A stretch of DNA of 64,000 nucleotides from assembly GCF_048128805.1 (NCBI RefSeq), contig NC_136016.1, forward strand, positions 12,328,676-12,392,675, read 5' to 3'. Each line of letters begins with the position of its first letter. Position 1 is the stretch's first letter. The DNA comes from Centroberyx gerrardi (lineage: Eukaryota > Chordata > Actinopteri > Beryciformes > Berycidae). Made by a program: the position numbers and the translations under genes. The notes under the pieces were generated by a model, which did not search any database, was not told the origin of the DNA, and was given only the letters and a program-made list of their open reading frames with translations. This document shows positions 51,801 through 62,723 of this stretch, piece by piece.

Positions 51801-54800
51801 CGCTCTTGCCTCTGGCTCGGGCCGTGACTCACTCCTGGGGAATGCAGCTGCAGTGCTGTGGCTGTGATAAGATGCCACTGGGGAAAATCAAGCCCTCCAT
51901 TCCGGGGCAGCAGCACTCGATCACACTGTAAATAATATGTCTGCCAGCAATGGCAGGTTCCCACTAGGGAGCGATGGGGAGATTGGGTGTGAGAGCGCCA
52001 GGGTCAATTGTGTGCTGAGTGGCATGGCCATTTTGTGCCTTTCATGCAACACAATAGCGGTGATTAAGCGATGGAATGCCAATTTGTATGTGAAACTAGG
52101 ACTCTCATTCTCAGATCTACACCTACCCCGGGACTGTACACTTGTGGCATTTGGCTGCTATTGGTTACATTGTAAAGGTTAAAGGGAAATGTCAGTGTTG
52201 TTCAATTTTTGAGTTATTTCCCTCAGTGTGCCTCTATTTTATACTATCCTTGACCCATATCATTTGGGGCAGGGTACTTTTTAATTAAAGGGCCATGAAC
52301 TGATGACATCATAAATCAACAGCAAATAAAAAAAACAATCCGTGGAGCCAAGCTTAGCAATGTTGTTTGCATAAACTGTATTAATGGAAAAATAGCACTG
52401 CCTGTTTTTGCTGCTGGGTGTATTGATTCAAATGCTATTTATTCAGTTATCCAAGTTATTTCCTAAAAGAAAGTTTGCACTGGTGGATTATGACCTCTGG
52501 TTTACAATCGTGTCTTTTAATGGGATTTTTGGAGTTTAAGACTACTTGGGATCCTTTGACCAGCATAAGTTCATGTGATTTTTATTTTTATTTAGTTTTT
52601 AACTTTTATTTATTTATTTATTTATTTATCCCCTCCTCTCCCACCCTCCTTTGTATATATACAGTTCCAAAGCTGCACAGTACAAGCAGTCGTCTACATC
52701 TGGAGTACTTGGGTGATAAGTGCCTTGCTCAAGGGCACCTTGTGCAATTCATTCACATTCCCCAGACAGATTCGTCCTAATTATGGATTTAAATAGACAA
52801 TAGCCTACTTCCCCAACCTTTAGGCTCCTGCCACCCACAGTGACAGATCTCATGAACTGCTGGGTGTATTGGACAGTCGAGCTCTGTCTGTGAAATGACG
52901 GAGAGGAATGATAAACTCTGGTCTTTTCCTTTACGGTCTTGGCAATAGTATTTCTGATCAGGCCCCACCGTTGGCCAAACTCATATCAGAGACACCTCAG
53001 AGGAAACCCCACCAGCCTCAGCTCTCTCCTCCTCCCAGCAGCACACACACTTATCCACAGACAAACATCCTTTTGTTGTTTCTCTCTTTCTTCCTCAAGG
53101 TTGTGCAATTCCTCAAAGCACAAAGCTCAACTTTGTCAGTGCTATCCGGTCCCCCGATCGAAGGTATGGGTATGAAAAACATAAGAGTGAAAAGAATTTA
53201 GGTCGCTATTCCTCGGGTTTTTATTATGCATAAAGTATGCTGGTTTCAGTGCTGGAAGGCATTCTTTGTAGCCTTCCACTAATGTGCATGTAGGACCTGT
53301 GGGAACTGCAACAAAAGCATCTCTGCTCTCAGTTGACTGTCACTCCTATAGTAGCTATAACAGGTGAATGAGGACACAATGCATGTAGAGTGTTATGTTT
53401 CTCACTCCTTTGCTGGTTGCTGTGCTATCTAGTGGTAGAGCTTGTTGTTAAAGGGCTTGTGCTGGCTACCCCACCCTCTACCCCCCTCTCTTCTCCACCC
53501 CCCTCCCCCCACCCCCCCCTTCACCCAACATCCCCCCCCTTTCCAAAGCCCAGCCAGTGAGAGGTTCGGGTTACTGCGGCCACGCTCATTTTTCCATTAT
53601 GAGTTCATCTGCCTGCAGAAAAAGGAAGCCGCTGGTGCAACCTGAAACCCTGGAGCACTCCACCAGGGACTCTAGTCTTTCCAGTGCCCTCCATTTTCTC
53701 AATGAAATTCCTCTGCCTCTCTCTCACTGAGACCAGAGGAGGGAGGGAGGGACGGAAGGAGGGAGGAGTGTAGTTGCAAGAGAAAAAAAATACTGTTTTT
53801 TCTTTTCTTTGCGAAGTGTCAGAGAGTTGAAAGGAGGAGTTTTGGAAGCAGGGAGGGGGTAGGGTAGGAGTCTAGGAGTAGATAGGCTACAGTAAAGAAG
53901 TGTGTTTGCCTTTTGGACATTTTGTTCTGAAGTTAGCTGTGCACATCGGGGAGGCTTTGTCTTCAAAGGGACTTTTGTGAGGCAGAATGCAATGCCACAT
54001 AACACCTGAGAAATTCTCAGTGAGCTACTTTCAATTCACCACACCACATATTGCTTGACAGTGAAACTATCTCTTGAAAATTTAAATATGGATTCTGCCT
54101 AGACAAAGAAAGTCCATATTTCTCCATGCCTTTGTGCTTTCAATCACAATCCAAAACAAACAAATTTCCATGAGGTTTCTTTTCTGCAGTGCTAATGTGC
54201 ATTATCACCCCAGTGAATCGGGGTGTAATAGCATAATTCACCCACTGGGCATGAAAAAATCACTATAGGCTCATTGAAAATTTGAATTGTATGTATTGCA
54301 TGTAATGTACCCCAAATTTTACAAATACTGACTCCTCCTGCATCATCCATTCTCACTATAGCTGTTCTCTGTCACTCACCAGGATCGTAGGTGTAGTCTG
54401 TGGGCTCCTGCTTGACCATCATGTGGGCTGGTGGGAACCTGTGTGGATGGGGGTGTGGATGGGGGTGCGGGTGCGGGTGTGGATGTGGGTGGGGATGAGG
54501 TCCGTGCCCGTGTCCCGGTCCGTGCCCAGGCGCCGGTCCTGCCATGTGAGCCGCCCGCTCATACAAAGGGTCCAGGTATTCTTGCTTAAAGCTCTGCTGC
54601 AGGTAGGGCATGCAGGGGTCGGAGTGCTGCCGATGATACCCGCCACCGCCTCCACCCCCACCTCCACCTCCACCCCCTGGCCCCCCGCCCCCTCCTCCCC
54701 CGGCTCCACTGCCCCCGGCGTGTCCAGCTGGGGCAGGCGGCATGCGCTGGAAGGCCTGCCCTGGTGGGGGGAACTGGGGGCACATGGGGTCTGCTGAGGC

Positions 54801-56375
54801 GCCCTGATACCTGGAGCTGAGAGATGAGGCAGAGTTAGTTTTAGGCTCTCACATATGTTCATCCATAATATGCAAATACACCATCATGTCCTTATCTCCG
54901 AGGTAGTTCATTTTGTATCATATTGATTTTATATTAGATTCTCTTCTAATTTCTTGTAATTGCTAACTCAACACGGGACACAAAAAAATGCCGCAGTGGT
55001 CAGGGGGCTATATGAATTCTACATATGAGTCTGTGTGTGAATAAAATAAAATAACATCACCTCTGCACATCTGTGGAGGGCAGGAGAAATTATGAATAGA
55101 TTTTTGACCCTGTGGCTTGTTTTGTTACTTCTGCTGGGAGCATTGACCATTGCTCAAAGAATTGCCTATGTATCTCCTCAAGGTTCATTATGCTAATGAA
55201 ATTAGTATGAATGCAGTTCATGGGTTGAGTTAATCAAAACTGAATTATACAAGAAATTTACTGTCACTGCAATGCAATGACACTAATTCTTTTCATATTT
55301 TGATCACAAAACCAACTGCCTATGTCTATTGTGGAAATGTTATTGAGGAAGACACTGAACCCCAACCTGCTCACCAACTGTAAGTTGTTCTGGATAGTGT
55401 CAGCTAAATTCCTTAAAAGTAAATGTAAAAAATCATACATATGGAAAAATATCATGCTTAAGTCCTGCCAAGATTTTGTGGTGGGTCACCTGGGGTTGAT
55501 GGGGTAGTTGTGGCTGGGCAGTGGCTGGGAGGTGGCAGCAGGGTTCATGTAGCCAGCGTCAGGCCGTCCGGCCACGGCAGGTTTGGGGGAGTAATGTTGC
55601 TGCATGGGAGACATGGGGGTCCCTGGGCAGGAGCTCTTGGCTCCTCCTGCAGCCCTTTTCTGCTCATAGGCACTGAAAAAACATCCACACAAACACACAC
55701 ATGTATCAAACATGTTAGAACACGGTTGCACTGGGGAGTGGCACTAGTTTTACAAGTCAATACAACAACCAGGGCTAATGGGAGCTGTGTAGTGGGGGTT
55801 GTAGTGGTCAGTCTTTTAGCTGTACTGACTTATGCATGAGAGGTGACCAGTGCTCGGTTTCTCATCAATGTTATATTGCATGGCACTGCACACCCTAAGA
55901 TAATTGTAGTCAGGGTGAGATTTGAGAAGGGACGAAGCACATATTGTTTCATTTATTTTCCCCTTAGTCTTCCCCTTAAATTAGCCTGTGTATCATCCCC
56001 CTTCTTGGAAACCTTAGACACATGTGTGCATTGTAACAAAGAGGTCTAGGTGCTGAAACATAAAGCCTGATCCCCAATTGCAATCCTTGTCTCCTATATA
56101 CCTACCACCCTAACCAATTTACCACATAGTTTTTGGCTGGACATTGTCAATTGGCAAGTGTTTGGGGACTGTAAGGCACTTCAAATGAAAGCATGCACCA
56201 AATGATATATATATTAAGACTTCCATCAGAAGAAATTGAAGGTACCTGGCATAAAGGCACTGCTCTCCATTGGGGTAGCTGAAGCTCTGCTTGTGGCTAC
56301 AGGACTGGCTGGGGTCGGAGCCCGGGCTCTGGGGCTCCTTCTTGATAGTGACCGGCGGGCTGTGAAATGCCACCG
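45583..56375 (-). CDS. etv4: ETS translocation variant 4 (PEA3-family factor), 5' exons missing
   Basis: Nuclear ETS transcription factor of the PEA3 group, acting downstream of FGF/ERK signalling. Eight exons in transcript order: 56375-56246, 55672-55490, 54816-54380, 50901-50833, 49993-49946, 48542-48370, 46525-46424, 45810-45583. They join in frame to 1,370 nt, giving 455 codons of protein plus stop. The ETS domain spans the last three exons, starting at [15 protein letters not shown] and including the recognition helix ([11 protein letters not shown]). VCEPEAL after the ETS domain fits ETV4, not ETV1 or ETV5. PEA3-type SUMO consensus sites are visible: IKKE, FKQE and VKQE (twice). The exon at 54380-54816 encodes Gly and His-Pro tracts. 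The N-terminal acidic activation domain was not found between 56376 and 64000, so those exons lie outside the window. Tail-to-tail with dhx8, as in human. Confidence 0.95.
46215..46345 (+). mobile_element. Dispersed repeat 3' end with hammerhead-like core, etv4 intron
   Basis: In order: CCTGAAGAATGCCAGG, GGTCGCAACATGTTGG, then AATAAAGGCTTTTTAACTTT and GAGAGTGCCTTGGATTT. A second copy of the terminal part lies in inverse orientation at 48708-48810. The CTGAAGA...CGCAAC portion resembles the decayed hammerhead-ribozyme core seen in some vertebrate retroelement repeats (intact form CTGATGA...GAAAC). Left boundary uncertain. Confidence 0.5.
46424..46525 (-). CDS. etv4: etv4 exon encoding the ETS recognition helix
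   Basis: 34 codons, from [10 protein letters not shown] to [10 protein letters not shown], with phase-0 junctions at both ends. It contains the conserved Arg residues of the recognition helix (SRSLRYYY) that contact the GGAA core. GT donor on the minus strand at 46423-46422; acceptor CAG at 46528-46526. Confidence 0.96.
46865..46876 (+). promoter_or_regulatory. CTCF-like motif in an etv4 intron
   Basis: CCACTAGGGGGC matches the core of the vertebrate CTCF consensus. One site of this kind between a housekeeping gene and a developmental regulator could mark an insulator. The call rests on motif match alone. Confidence 0.4.
48370..48542 (-). CDS. etv4: etv4 exon encoding the first half of the ETS domain
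   Basis: 173 bp. It begins in phase 1 (joining a Gly codon) with [13 protein letters not shown], which includes a VKQE SUMO consensus, and continues through the conserved [13 protein letters not shown] helix to FKLIEPEE. The donor GTAGG follows on the minus strand. Confidence 0.95.
48696..48810 (-). mobile_element. Inverted partner of the repeat at 46215-46345
   Basis: On the minus strand this reads CAATAAAAGCCTTTTAATTTT, then GAGTGCCTTGGATTTCTCC, the same end as the plus-strand copy 2.4 kb away. Two CCCTAA units (48696-48709) sit directly at its terminus. The two copies face each other within one etv4 intron region. Confidence 0.5.
48811..49945. other. etv4 intron, no recognised element
   Basis: AT-rich intron sequence. 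The short open frames on both strands show no domain and no match to neighbouring genes. Confidence 0.5.
49946..49993 (-). CDS. etv4: etv4 48-bp exon ([15 protein letters not shown])
   Basis: A short exon recognised from the conserved VVPEKFEG segment that precedes the ETS domain in PEA3 proteins. Both junctions are phase 1 (split Gly codons). Acceptor CAG at 49996-49994; donor GTGAG at 49945-49941. Confidence 0.9.
50695..50815. mobile_element. Teleost dispersed repeat remnant in an etv4 intron
   Basis: A T-run followed by TATTTAACCTTTATTTAAAC, then TGGTAGATCAATTAAGAAT and, further on, TCTGGCAGAGACC matches the start of a repeat common in fish genomes (TTTATTTAACCTTTATTTAACC type). It is degraded and ends about 20 bp from the next etv4 exon. 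Confidence 0.5.
50833..50901 (-). CDS. etv4: etv4 69-bp exon ([14 protein letters not shown]...)
   Basis: Encodes the conserved [10 protein letters not shown] block found just upstream of the ETS domain in PEA3 proteins. Begins with AT completing an Asp codon; ends with G of a split Gly codon. Acceptor TAG at 50904-50902; donor GTAAT at 50832-50828. Confidence 0.9.
50902..54379. other. Long etv4 intron, mostly unassigned
   Basis: About 3.5 kb. It contains a TTTAG pentanucleotide run (about 50940-50962), a telomere-like TTAGGG stretch (51098-51119), a GT-rich tract (51639-51672), a TTTA run (about 52605-52630), C-rich runs (53455-53540) and a degraded dispersed repeat (52665-52820). No internal exon is supported. 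Confidence 0.55.
52665..52820. mobile_element. Dispersed fish repeat remnant (GTGCCTTGCTCAAGGGCACC type)
   Basis: The phrase GTGCCTTGCTCAAGGGCACC at about 52720-52739 is a signature that I know from a very common fish repeat. Boundaries and family are not resolved. Confidence 0.4.
54380..54816 (-). CDS. etv4: etv4 exon with Gly tract and His-Pro tract
   Basis: 437 bp, 145 full codons plus split codons. Order of segments: a Pro-rich start, a Gly tract (bases about 54641-54718), the conserved [12 protein letters not shown] block with an FKQE SUMO consensus, then a Gly-His stretch and an alternating His-Pro tract (bases about 54438-54500), then [13 protein letters not shown] with a VKQE site. 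The acceptor is ambiguous: CAG at 54819-54817 or CAG at 54813-54811, both in frame, adding or removing two residues (Ser-Ser-Arg versus Arg). Confidence 0.92.
55490..55672 (-). CDS. etv4: etv4 183-bp exon ([10 protein letters not shown]...NYPINP)
   Basis: Follows the CLYAS junction with the AYEQK segment seen as SAYDPPR in human ETV4, then a Ser/Pro-rich region with [11 protein letters not shown]. Ends in AG of a split codon. Acceptor CAG at 55675-55673; donor GTGAC at 55489-55485. Confidence 0.9.
56246..56375 (-). CDS. etv4: etv4 exon with VAFHSP / [12 protein letters not shown]
   Basis: The most 5' etv4 exon in the window. It encodes the segment matching VAFHSP...IKKEPQSP...GEQCLY of human ETV4, including an IKKEPQSP block that combines a SUMO consensus with a phosphorylatable Ser-Pro (PDSM-like). 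It starts with two bases of a split codon, so at least one coding exon lies upstream. Confidence 0.93.
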
Positions 56376-58735
56376 CTACAAAGAGACAGTGAGCAGAAAC
56401 AGAGATGTTGGTTGGCACACACAGCAGGGTTTGTGTTTTCTTTTTTTTTATCCGCCCCTTCCCTGATACTACTGTCGTTAAGCTTAAAGGCAAAAGCAAA
56501 TACTTCTGTCTGCACAGGAATCTCTTTTACGTGCCAGCCAAATTGCTTAAGTGACTGTCAATTGAAAACACAGGGAAGCAGACAGACACATATAAACTCA
56601 CCAGCACACACAGACACATGCCGAGAAACGCACACACACACACATGCACACACGACTGCATTCCAGCAGTCATTTGGAAGCCCAACGTGTCCTCGCCCAC
56701 TTTTCTTCACTCTTCCAGACACAACAGCAGCCAAAACTTCCTCTGTCAAAGTCAAGCTCAAACGTAAACAACTCTACGGGCCAGAGAGCCGTCTCTGGCC
56801 TGATGAAAGCCAATGTCACACCTCTGTTAGAACAGCATATACACTGTATATGTGACTCAGCATTCTTTCCTATTGGTATCCAGATGTTAGTAGCCACTTG
56901 TGTGTTTGATTTGTTTGCCTTTGAGTAAAGAGGGGAACATAAAAAGTAAGGAGCGAGTGTCTGATTGTCTGATAATGCCAGGTAATCTGTATCTCCTCAA
57001 AGTCTAAAACACTTAGCTGCATTTTTGCCGTTTGATCTTTCTCCAAAGGCATCCACTCTTTCTTTTTTTTCCCCCCAAATTTGCAAACTCTACCTAACGC
57101 ATTGAACTGTCTATCAAGCCGGACTGCTGGAGGGGACCTTTGCCTTGAAGGCCACAGAAACCACCCAAAGTGGAGCTTCAAACTGTGCCGAGGGCTTGTG
57201 TTTATTATGTGAGGGGAGGTTTTCACCCGGAGTACTGTACAGGATGTTTTTCTGGTCCCGACAGGGTAAACAGCAGCAGCTGTGCACTTCCAGCTGGGGA
57301 GGCCTGTGTTTATGTGTGCGTGTGTGCGTGTGTGCATGTGCGAGACTGCGTATGTGTGTGTTAGCAATCTCGGTGTGTCTCTCTATCTGTGTGTGCGTAC
57401 AAATGTGTGTGTCTCTGTGTGTGTGTGCGTGTCTGTGTGTATGCAGTGGGTGTGGAGCTGACAGAACAGGCCACACTGAAAGCTGAGCCCAGGTAATTAC
57501 ATACTGTGGCCCATTCACAAAAAAGGAGGAGAAAAAATGTAGCGACCGGCTGGCTGGCTGGCTGTATAAGGCCTGAGACGACTGTTCCACTAAGGCGAGA
57601 GAAAGGAAGTGAAAAAATGAGGGAGGAGACACGGCTAGAGAGTGAACAAAGAGTGAGAACTGATTAAAGTGACATTTCACTTTGATAGAACGTTTTGACT
57701 TTTTAAAATGCACGCCTCTAAAGAATTTCGGGAGCAGTCAACCTCCAACAGTAGCTGCCATGGGATCTGCTGTCACTATCGCCCAGTCAGGATCCCCCCC
57801 CCCCCCAGCTCTTAATAATGATAACTGTGAAGACTTCTTGAAAACTGTCATCGGCATGAAATAGAAACGGAATTAAGTAGTATTACCAGGGTTTAGTTTT
57901 TCTTCTTTGTAAATGTATTACAAGTACAATTTTGTATTCAAAATGAGAGTGAGGAGGCAGTGGTGACTATGAGTCTCCCCTGAGCAAACAGATTTAGTGG
58001 GTGATCATTCACAAAACTCCTACAGTTATGTGCGCTAAAAAATTTAAATGCTCTACCAAAGTGAAATAAAGCTGAAAGAAAGAATGAAGTGCAGGCAGGA
58101 ACAGGTACCGATTTTTAAACAATTTTTCACACCTCAGTTATAACAGCATACACAGTTTATATTGAAACATTCTTTCCAGTCCTTATCCAGATGTTAACAG
58201 TCACTTGTATATTTGTGTGTTTCACTTCATTTGTGTTTGCCTTCGAGTGACAAACGAAAAATGTATCAAGTGGTAAACGGAGTCTAAAAATCAAACAGTG
58301 CCGCTCATCATCATAACCTTCCTATTTTTGGTCTCTACTCACTCTCCCATGGCAGGCAGGCAGGTGAGGAAGTGTTGGCTTTAGCGGAGGATCAACGGGA
58401 TTAGAGAGCATTTACCCAGATTTCCCAGACAGACACAATGGGATTCCAGCCTCCTCTAAGTCTCCGACAGCTCGTCTGCTCATACACAGAGGGTGGCACA
58501 TGACTGGCTCTCTAATAATACTAGTGTGTTTGTCTATTGACATTCTCCCCTTTCTCTGCCGTGGTCATGAACTGCAAACAATCCGCAGTGTGTGTACACA
58601 AGTCCACTCACAATGCGGCCAAGTGGAGCCACTAATGCGATTGGCAGGAATATTGCCCTTGATGTGGCCCTCGGTTTATGAGGATGTTCCATTTCAAACA
58701 CTCCGGCCTGGGAATGGCGTCAGCTGTATATGGAG

Positions 58736-58768
<33 letters not shown>

Positions 58769-60110
58769 AGTGTGTGTGCCATTTGTGTGAAACAGTGTGT
58801 GTGACCTCTCTAGCATATTAATTAATCTGGTAAATGAGCACGGGACAGCTTTGTGTGTGTGTGTGTACGTGTCAGTGTGTGTGTGTGTGTGTGTGTGTGT
58901 GCATGTTTGTGATTGGGGTTGTTGCCTGTTGCCCAGCATGCTCTTCCAATTAGATGGAGTTGGCTGATGTCCCTGTTAATGAATGCCCTGACAAAGAATA
59001 CACAGATTTATAAAGCCAAGGATCAAAGAACCATGCAGAAAATTGGAATATTCAACATACTTTGATCCTGCATGGAAACATGTGCAGAGTATGAATTGCT
59101 TCATATTTTGATAACTAATCGAATTTTGCAAACAAATTTTCAGAATGAATCTAAGATCCGTTCCGATTCCAAGATCAGTCTATAAATCAAAACAAACTCT
59201 GGCTTCCAGCAACTATTTCAGACTCTCTGGAGTACTGCAGTAAATCTCCCAGTCCAAATGATGTCAAATTTGCTGCTAAAGTTTATAAGCTAGTGGCAGT
59301 CTTGTAAATAGAGCCACGGAGAGTTATGCTCTTCACGTTCCCCTCTCTCTCCCCTCTCCTGGTTTTATTTGGGGCAATATGACCCCGGTTCTCAGGCTCT
59401 GGTTTCATCCTCCAACAGCTTTGTTAAATGTTACATCACCCTTTCACAGAGATCCTCATATTTCATAGTTTCTTTTCTACATAGAAGGGGAAGGTGGGTT
59501 CATGAACTTAAACACAGAGCACGATGGCCCCGAAAGGTGTTTAGACCGTCAAAGACAGATACAGTACACATTAGCCGTTGCAATTTAAAGCAGACAATTC
59601 TGAGATAACACAGAAGTTTGGTGAATGTGTATGTGTGTGAATGAGTATACGTATGCATTTGCATGTGCCTATGACTGCCTGCTTGCATGTGTGTGTGTGT
59701 GGGCATGCACGCTCCTGTGGGTGCGATTTCTGCACATTCTCCCGGGGCGTTGGGTGGACCATGGCGGATTCTCAGCACATCCTAAACTGATAAGGTCAGA
59801 GGGTTTTTCCTCACTCACAGACAAACTTGTCTTATCTCCTCCTTCCTTATTTTGTGGTATTCTTTGCCGTCTCCCATTCACACCCTATTCTGAGCGCCGT
59901 CTATAGAGAGATGACCCCCAGCTAAAGGCAGGGTGGAGATGGACTTTTACATATGTAAATTGTGGCGCTTAGAGGGGGAGGATGCGGGGTGAAAGGTGAT
60001 GGTCATGGCTGAGTGCTTTAGGAAGTAGAGGGATCATTACATAGGGGGGGCCTATTCAACAGACACCCACCACAAACAAATCCCAGGAGCAAGGATGGCA
60101 CCCTGCAACA
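56376..60110. other. etv4 intron or upstream DNA, no exon found
   Basis: I searched the minus strand for the PEA3 N-terminal acidic domain and the DQQVPY start region and saw neither. The block contains GT microsatellites at about 58736-58768 and 58853-58901, a C run near 57797-57806 and several GT-rich tracts around 57300-57450. Confidence 0.5.
58736..58768. repeat. (GT)n microsatellite
   Basis: Uninterrupted GT run followed by a second GT tract at about 58853-58901; together they punctuate a 170-bp block. Confidence 0.9.
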
Positions 60111-60139
60111 CCCCCCCCCCCCCCCCCCCCCCCCCCCCC
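60111..60139. repeat. Poly(C) run of 29
   Basis: 29 consecutive C bases. Such a run can form a G-quadruplex on the minus strand or an i-motif, and is also prone to sequencing length error. Confidence 0.9.
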
Positions 60140-60370
60140 ACCACCTCTTCTCTACACAATGGGCTCCTCAGCTGGGCCATATGGAGGTAGTGGGAACTCG
60201 TAGGAAAACACTATAGGACTCCTGCGGGATCCTCGTCCGAAGCTAAAGAACACAAACAGCTCTGACAGAGAGATACGCTGCCACACTGATACAGCATGCT
60301 GACTATGCTGTGAAAAACTCAGCAGGCACATAATAGGAAGAGCAATGATCCACTGCATCATTAGAACATA

Positions 60371-60704
60371 CACTACCAGTCAAAAGTTTGGACACATGCA
60401 TTTTTCTTTATTTGTACTATTTTTCACATTTTAGAATAATAGTAAAGACATCAAAACTATGAGGCAACACAAATGGAATTATGCAGCAACCAAAAAAGTG
60501 TCAAAACTATCTTATATTTTAGATTCTTTAAAGTAGCCACTCTGCCCTTGGAAAGAAATTCATACATGGGCATCAACTTCACTATTTATATTTGTCTAAA
60601 AACAAATTTCAAGCATTTAAGCATAAGCCTTTAGATCAAAATGGCTTTAAGATAATGAAAAACATAATACATTCCAAACTTGTCCAAACTTTTGACTGGT
60701 AGTG
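60371..60704. mobile_element. Tc1/mariner-type MITE with perfect 24-bp inverted repeats
   Basis: The left end 60371-60394 and right end 60681-60704 are exact reverse complements over 24 bp, beginning CACTACCAGTCAAAAG. TA dinucleotides flank both ends (60369-60370 and 60705-60706), the target duplication of Tc1/mariner transposons. The 334-bp interior has no transposase frame, so this is non-autonomous. The perfect ends suggest a recent or well-preserved insertion. Confidence 0.92.
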
Positions 60705-61792
60705 TATGATTTTAATTAATATAATTAATTGTTCATCTGATATTTTGTAACCTTTGATAAGTGTCTAGATCCATAATGAAAGAGAGAGGAATTCGCAGGA
60801 TTATACTTCAAATCAAAACATTTTACATATCACCAGCGCACGGGCCATTTCAGGCAGCTGAAGAGACCCTGCTATGAACTCCCCATCTTATTTTAGACAG
60901 AGTATTTCCTACCATTAAAGGCCCTGCTGTAGGGAAATCCAATCTGAAGTCAGGAGTGGATCTGGAGAGTCTTACATTGGATGTTTATCTGTGACTTGGC
61001 CAAGTCTTAAGCCTCTGGAAGTCTGCAGCACACGACAGCCTCGCTCGCAGTAACTCATCATTCTGGCTGGTTGGACATCGGCCCCAGTGTCAAATAGGGT
61101 GAATGAAACTAGCTAAACCGGACGACACGTGAACGTAATGTAAATCCACCGTTAATGGGTCGAATCATACAAATCGGATTCAAGTGTTACTCTTCGGGGA
61201 ACTATCTCTAGGGCTATTTGGGGGTCTGGTTCGTATCCCCCATGATTAGTGCATGTGCGGTGCAGGCGGCACGTGGGCTCGGTGTACTATACTCCCGGTC
61301 TATCTGATAGGCTACACCTGGTTCCCCCCACATCTCTTATGTGGTGACGGATCAATAAAAACAACAAGGATGCCAATTATGTCACAATGGCTTTAAAGGT
61401 TAAAAAGGAAGGTATTGATTCAGATGGGTTGCAAATAACATTACTCACTCAGCTGAATGCATGGCTCCACTGTGGTGAGAGGGAGGCGTAATAGGGAAAA
61501 GCAACAGTGTAATTTAGAAGTATTGGACTGTCAACACACGGTTCATAAGTTAGATGTAACCTATACTTTAATGGTAATTTTAAAGCACTGCGTGTGGTGG
61601 TATGTTTTGCTTCCACGGACAAGGGTTGGGTGCCGTTTCTATTACATCTAAGCTTTACTTTATATGTTTGACTAAACATTTAGATGAAAATGAAAAGCTG
61701 ACACCACAGTATCAAATATGCTGAACTTAACACTGAAGGCACGTCCAATAGTTCAGTGGAAAAATTCTCAGAGCGAGCGAGTGAAAGAGAGA

Positions 61793-61795
<3 letters not shown>
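60705..61795. other. Unassigned non-coding stretch
   Basis: No gene recognised. The part around 61080-61345 is less AT-rich than its surroundings and could be an unrecognised transposon fragment. I see no inverted ends or duplicated flanks. Confidence 0.4.

Positions 61796-61800
<5 letters not shown>

Positions 61801-61836
<36 letters not shown>
61801..61836. repeat. (GA)n microsatellite
   Basis: Uninterrupted GA run inside a larger purine-rich tract (about 61780-61860). Confidence 0.92.
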
Positions 61837-61842
<6 letters not shown>

Positions 61843-61978
61843 AGGAAAGGAAGCGAGGCGATACAATATAATCCAGACCATTTCAACTGGAGAGACTATC
61901 CAGTCATTCCACTGGTGCGTGGAAACATGTGCTGGACATGTGTGTGTGCTTCTCAGGTCACTGCACAATCAGGAAGAC

Positions 61979-62045
<67 letters not shown>
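61979..62045. repeat. (GA)n microsatellite, second tract
   Basis: Nearly pure GA run with two AAAG interruptions, same strand as the tract 140 bp to the left. Confidence 0.92.
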
Positions 62046-62047
<2 letters not shown>

Positions 62048-62723
62048 AGCAGCCTGGCCAGCACTGACAAGCTCGTCCTCATCTCTGAGAGCCAACAGGC
62101 CCAAGAGTGGCTTCAGTATCTATCTGCTCAGGGAGCCCAGGAGCGTTGGATCCATTAGTCTCTGCTCTATCTGATTTACAGGTCGTCCTCTCTCATCTGA
62201 TAATGGTTCAGCCTCCTTGAATATTTAAAGAATTGTTGTCAGATACCTGCCAAACAAGCCCAACGAGATTGATGGAAAGTACAGTGGTATCAACGGGGGA
62301 AGATGATTGGTCGGGAGAGCAACGTGGCCCTTTCACAACTGGGAGTTTTGTAGGCCGTTAAAACGTTCCGGGGTATCTTTTGTTGTGTTGGCTAACAGGA
62401 TGTGGATTTGAATGACACCCATCATGTGAAAGCACTAGCGCCGTGAATTTCGCAAATATCAAAGTTTCACTTCTCTTTTCAAAATGGAAATATCACAGCA
62501 TTCTTCTGAACTGGTGGGAATGATCTTGTCAACTGTAAGTGGGAATGACCTTAGTGTGTACTCGTGTGTGTGTGTGTGTCTGTGAGTGTGCATGGGTGCC
62601 TGTGTGTCTGTGTGATCTCCTGTGGTCAAGCGGAGTCAGGAGTGTCTGAATAAGCAATGTCAGCTCTTTCCTCAGAATGATTCCTGCCCTACTTCTTGAA
62701 TCTTCTCAATGAATCAACCTAAA

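Noticed and set aside
54423..54797. Plus-strand and alternate minus-strand frames of 124-147 codons over the etv4 low-complexity exon
   Set aside because: The GGN and CAYCCN repeats keep several frames open. Only the frame with FKQEY and VKQEP motifs joins the flanking etv4 exons.
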